Assembly (NCBI RefSeq): GCF_001439695.1
Contig: NZ_JYLL01000025.1
Span: 1-64,000, forward strand
Direction: 5' to 3'
Source: Pseudomonas veronii
Lineage (GTDB): Bacteria > Pseudomonadota > Gammaproteobacteria > Pseudomonadales > Pseudomonadaceae
Length of the DNA stretch: 64,000 nt
Positions within the stretch are counted from its first letter, which is position 1; each line of letters starts with the position of its first letter. The notes beneath the pieces are model-generated. The model was not told the origin of the DNA. It saw only the letters and a program-made list of their open reading frames with translations, and did not search any database. Of this stretch, positions 62,661 through 64,000 are shown piece by piece. The translations under genes and the position numbers were made by a program.

Positions 62661-62700
62661 AAAAAAGCCCCGCCGGAGCAATACCCGGCGGGGCTTTTTG
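62661..62700. terminator. Bidirectional terminator between DUF202 and tRNA-Arg
   Basis: AAAAAGCCCCGCCGG and CCGGCGGGGCTTTTT form a near-perfect stem with flanking A and T runs, suited to ending both the DUF202 transcript and the tRNA transcript from the other strand. Confidence 0.9.
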
Positions 62701-62778
62701 TTGGCCTTGTTGCTGTCATCCTGCTGTCACGGGGAAAAATGAGCTGGCAGTGGATCGGCGCGAGAGGCTTTATTTGTA

Positions 62779-62855
62779 TGGTGTCCCAGGGCCGGTTCGA
62801 ACGGCCAACCTTCCCCTTAGGAGGGGGATGCTCTATCCAATTGAGCTACTGGGAC
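62779..62855 (-). tRNA. tRNA-Arg(CCU)
   Basis: Minus-strand cloverleaf of 77 nt. Acceptor GTCCCAG/CTGGGAC, D-arm GCTC/GAGC, anticodon stem TCCCC/GGGGA with loop CTCCTAA (anticodon CCT), T-arm GGCCG-TTCGAAC-CGGCC, and an encoded CCA. No integrase or duplicated 3' end flanks it in this window. Confidence 0.95.
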
Positions 62856-63179
62856 AAATGACAACCATCGGGCCAACGGCGCTGCGACGGACGGCGTGCA
62901 TGTTAACGGCCGAGGTGGGTTTTGTCATGTCGTCCGTGGGCTTTTTGAGTGTAAGCCAATGCTTGCGCCACGGATCACGGTTTCGCCCAGCAAACCCGGG
63001 CATCCGAGGCCATCGTGCAAAATGCACTACACCAAAATGCCAGCATTGCAAATTGCAACCCGAGCGCTGTTTAGATTAAACTCAAACCATTGATTTTATT
63101 GAAATAAAACATTGGCACGGCATCTGCAATACTTCTCCTACAAAACCATTCGGCTGGACCCGTTGCGGAGAAGATGACG
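62856..63179. other. Control region of the small-protein operon
   Basis: 324 bp. It holds two short palindromes, GTGCA-AAA-TGCAC (63015-63027) and TTGCAA-A-TTGCAA (63046-63058), an AT-rich stretch and the sigma54 promoter. No ORF. Confidence 0.6.
63113..63128 (+). promoter_or_regulatory. Sigma54 promoter of the small-protein operon
   Basis: TGGCACGGCATCTGCA matches TGGCACG-N4-TTGC except one base; GG and GC are 12 bp apart. Start would be near 63139, 41 nt before the first small gene. Palindromes 55-100 bp upstream fit an enhancer-binding protein site. Confidence 0.72.
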
Positions 63180-63407
63180 ATGAACAGCACCCTTCTGTTG
63201 GCTCTCAATACCGTCGCCCTGGCCGCACTGGTGATGTTTCATTTTCAGTCGAACGGTAGCGATGACACCGCGCAGATCCGCCAGCCCGTACCGCATCATC
63301 TGCAACAACGTCCGCAATTGGCAGTGATGACGGCCAACCCGCAATCGCCCGTGCGCCTGGCCCAAAGCACTCAGGCCGCGCCCGCAACTGAACACTGGGT
63401 TTTCTGA
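63180..63407 (+). CDS. Small predicted membrane-anchored protein
   Basis: 75 aa. N-terminal hydrophobic helix (LLLALNTVALAALVMFHF) then a polar tail rich in Gln, Pro and Ala (VPHHLQQRPQLAVMTANPQ). GGAG lies 9 nt before the ATG at 63180; an ATG two codons earlier is too close to it. I do not recognise the family. It shares a sigma54 promoter with the next gene, 11 bp away. Confidence 0.62.
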   Translation: MNSTLLLALNTVALAALVMFHFQSNGSDDTAQIRQPVPHHLQQRPQLAVMTANPQSPVRLAQSTQAAPATEHWVF

Positions 63408-63418
63408 GGAAGCCTTCC

Positions 63419-63598
63419 ATGTCCAAAGCCGCCTGGCTGTTTTTGTGCCTGACCGTCGTGACTGCCGTGCTGGGCATGTCTACCTCGTCCCAGGACGCTC
63501 GCACCGCCGCCCTCATCACCAGCGTCGTGTTCGGCAGCTTCCTGCTGTTGACGCTGATCGTCGGCCGCCGAATCAGATTCGACCCCGTGCTGCGCTGA
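63419..63598 (+). CDS. Small predicted membrane protein (59 aa)
   Basis: Two hydrophobic helices (AAWLFLCLTVVTAVLGM and ALITSVVFGSFLLLTLIVG) with a short polar loop, ending RRIRFDPVLR. GAGGAAG lies about 6 nt before the ATG. The architecture resembles small PA3371-type Pseudomonas proteins, but this is a weak comparison. Function unknown. Confidence 0.6.
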   Translation: MSKAAWLFLCLTVVTAVLGMSTSSQDARTAALITSVVFGSFLLLTLIVGRRIRFDPVLR

Positions 63599-64000
63599 TT
63601 TTCGCTCGCCCGCACACCTACCTTATGTCGCCTCGCACTAGCAAATCGGCAAATTGCCACTAGTCTTAAAAACAAGGGCAAAAGGCCATATCACGATACG
63701 ATATGCGCCCCAAACCCCTTGGTAGCAACGGCTTGCGGGACGATGAATTGTGACGATCGCTCGCAAAAAAGTTTTCCAACCAGTCCGCAAAAAAGCAAAT
63801 CAGTACTGGCATAAAGCCTTTAGGCAGTTCAATATTTGTCACAGAATTGACGCCAAGGAACCGGCAAAACTGAGGCATGATGCGGCCTCTTTGCAATTCA
63901 GGTTGAACTTTGGTCGTGAGCCTTGTCTTAACACTCATCTTGCGGCCAATTCCAATAACCGCTCCCCTGAACTAACCGGTTAAATATATGCGCCCATTGA
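63599..64000. other. Right-end region without a confident gene
   Basis: 402 bp. A 77-codon plus-strand frame (63750-63983) and a 90-codon minus-strand frame (63666-63938) overlap each other; neither has a good ribosome-binding site or known family. The base composition is lower in GC than the neighbours. Probably leader of a gene beyond the window. Confidence 0.45.

Noticed and set aside
62700..62900. Integration site (att) at tRNA-Arg
   Set aside because: tRNA genes often host integrative elements, but no integrase or repeat of the tRNA 3' end is seen on either side.
63666..63983. Two overlapping frames at the right end
   Set aside because: They run on opposite strands over the same bases with no family resemblance or start signal.

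Overview
The window is a chromosomal segment of a Pseudomonas, most likely of the P. fluorescens group. The evidence is gene order (rluC/rne, plsX-fabD-fabG-acpP-fabF without fabH, nrdA beside an RstAB-type two-component pair, cheR-cheV//flgA-flgM-flgN-ycgR, gcd-oprB), high GC, and intergenic REP/REPIN elements built on a GGGGGCTTGCCCCC core. Most of it is core genome and densely coding. No insertion sequence, integrase, CRISPR array or rRNA was seen. One tRNA-Arg(CCU) gene lies near the right end.

Layout. 1-1.2 kb: start of an L-arabinose ABC transport operon (SDR dehydrogenase, truncated araF). 1.35-3.2 kb: a GNAT acetyltransferase and an MFS transporter. 3.3-7.5 kb: a GntR regulator, ADP-ribosylglycohydrolase, NCS1 permease and PfkB kinase, which resembles E. 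coli yegTUVW with a different transporter. 7.5-11 kb: DUF1285 protein, DUF4823 lipoprotein, moaA, a TetR regulator and a probable RgsA small RNA. 11.1-21 kb: tatD-holB-tmk-mltG-pabC-fabF-acpP-fabG-fabD-plsX-rpmF-yceD on the minus strand, with maf on the plus strand. 21.7-28.4 kb: sppA, a HAD phosphatase and rluC, divergent from rne, which has a leader of about 700 nt. 28.4-32.8 kb: a periplasmic-type molybdenum hydroxylase (two subunits) with XdhC and MocA-like maturation factors. 33-38 kb: dctA with a strong sigma54 promoter, an AraC regulator, phoPQ and a small exported protein. 38.2-45.1 kb: phosphopantetheinyl transferase, rstAB and nrdA.

45.1-54.2 kb is a flagellar/chemotaxis block (flgBCDE, cheR, cheV, flgA, flgM, flgN, ycgR) with recognisable sigma54 and FliA promoters. 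Beside it sits an orphan gene (45154-46254) for an unsignalled, glycine-tract protein with a Cys/His pair that could be a papain-like active site. It is preceded by a near-consensus HrpL (hrp) box, which makes it a strong candidate type III secretion effector far from any visible secretion locus. I consider this the most notable item in the window.

54.2-64 kb: an MFS transporter, the periplasmic glucose oxidation pair gcd and oprB, a BigR/YgaV-like ArsR regulator with split YeeE/YedE sulfur transporter halves and a DUF2892 protein, a DUF202 protein, tRNA-Arg, and a sigma54-type promoter driving two very small predicted membrane proteins.
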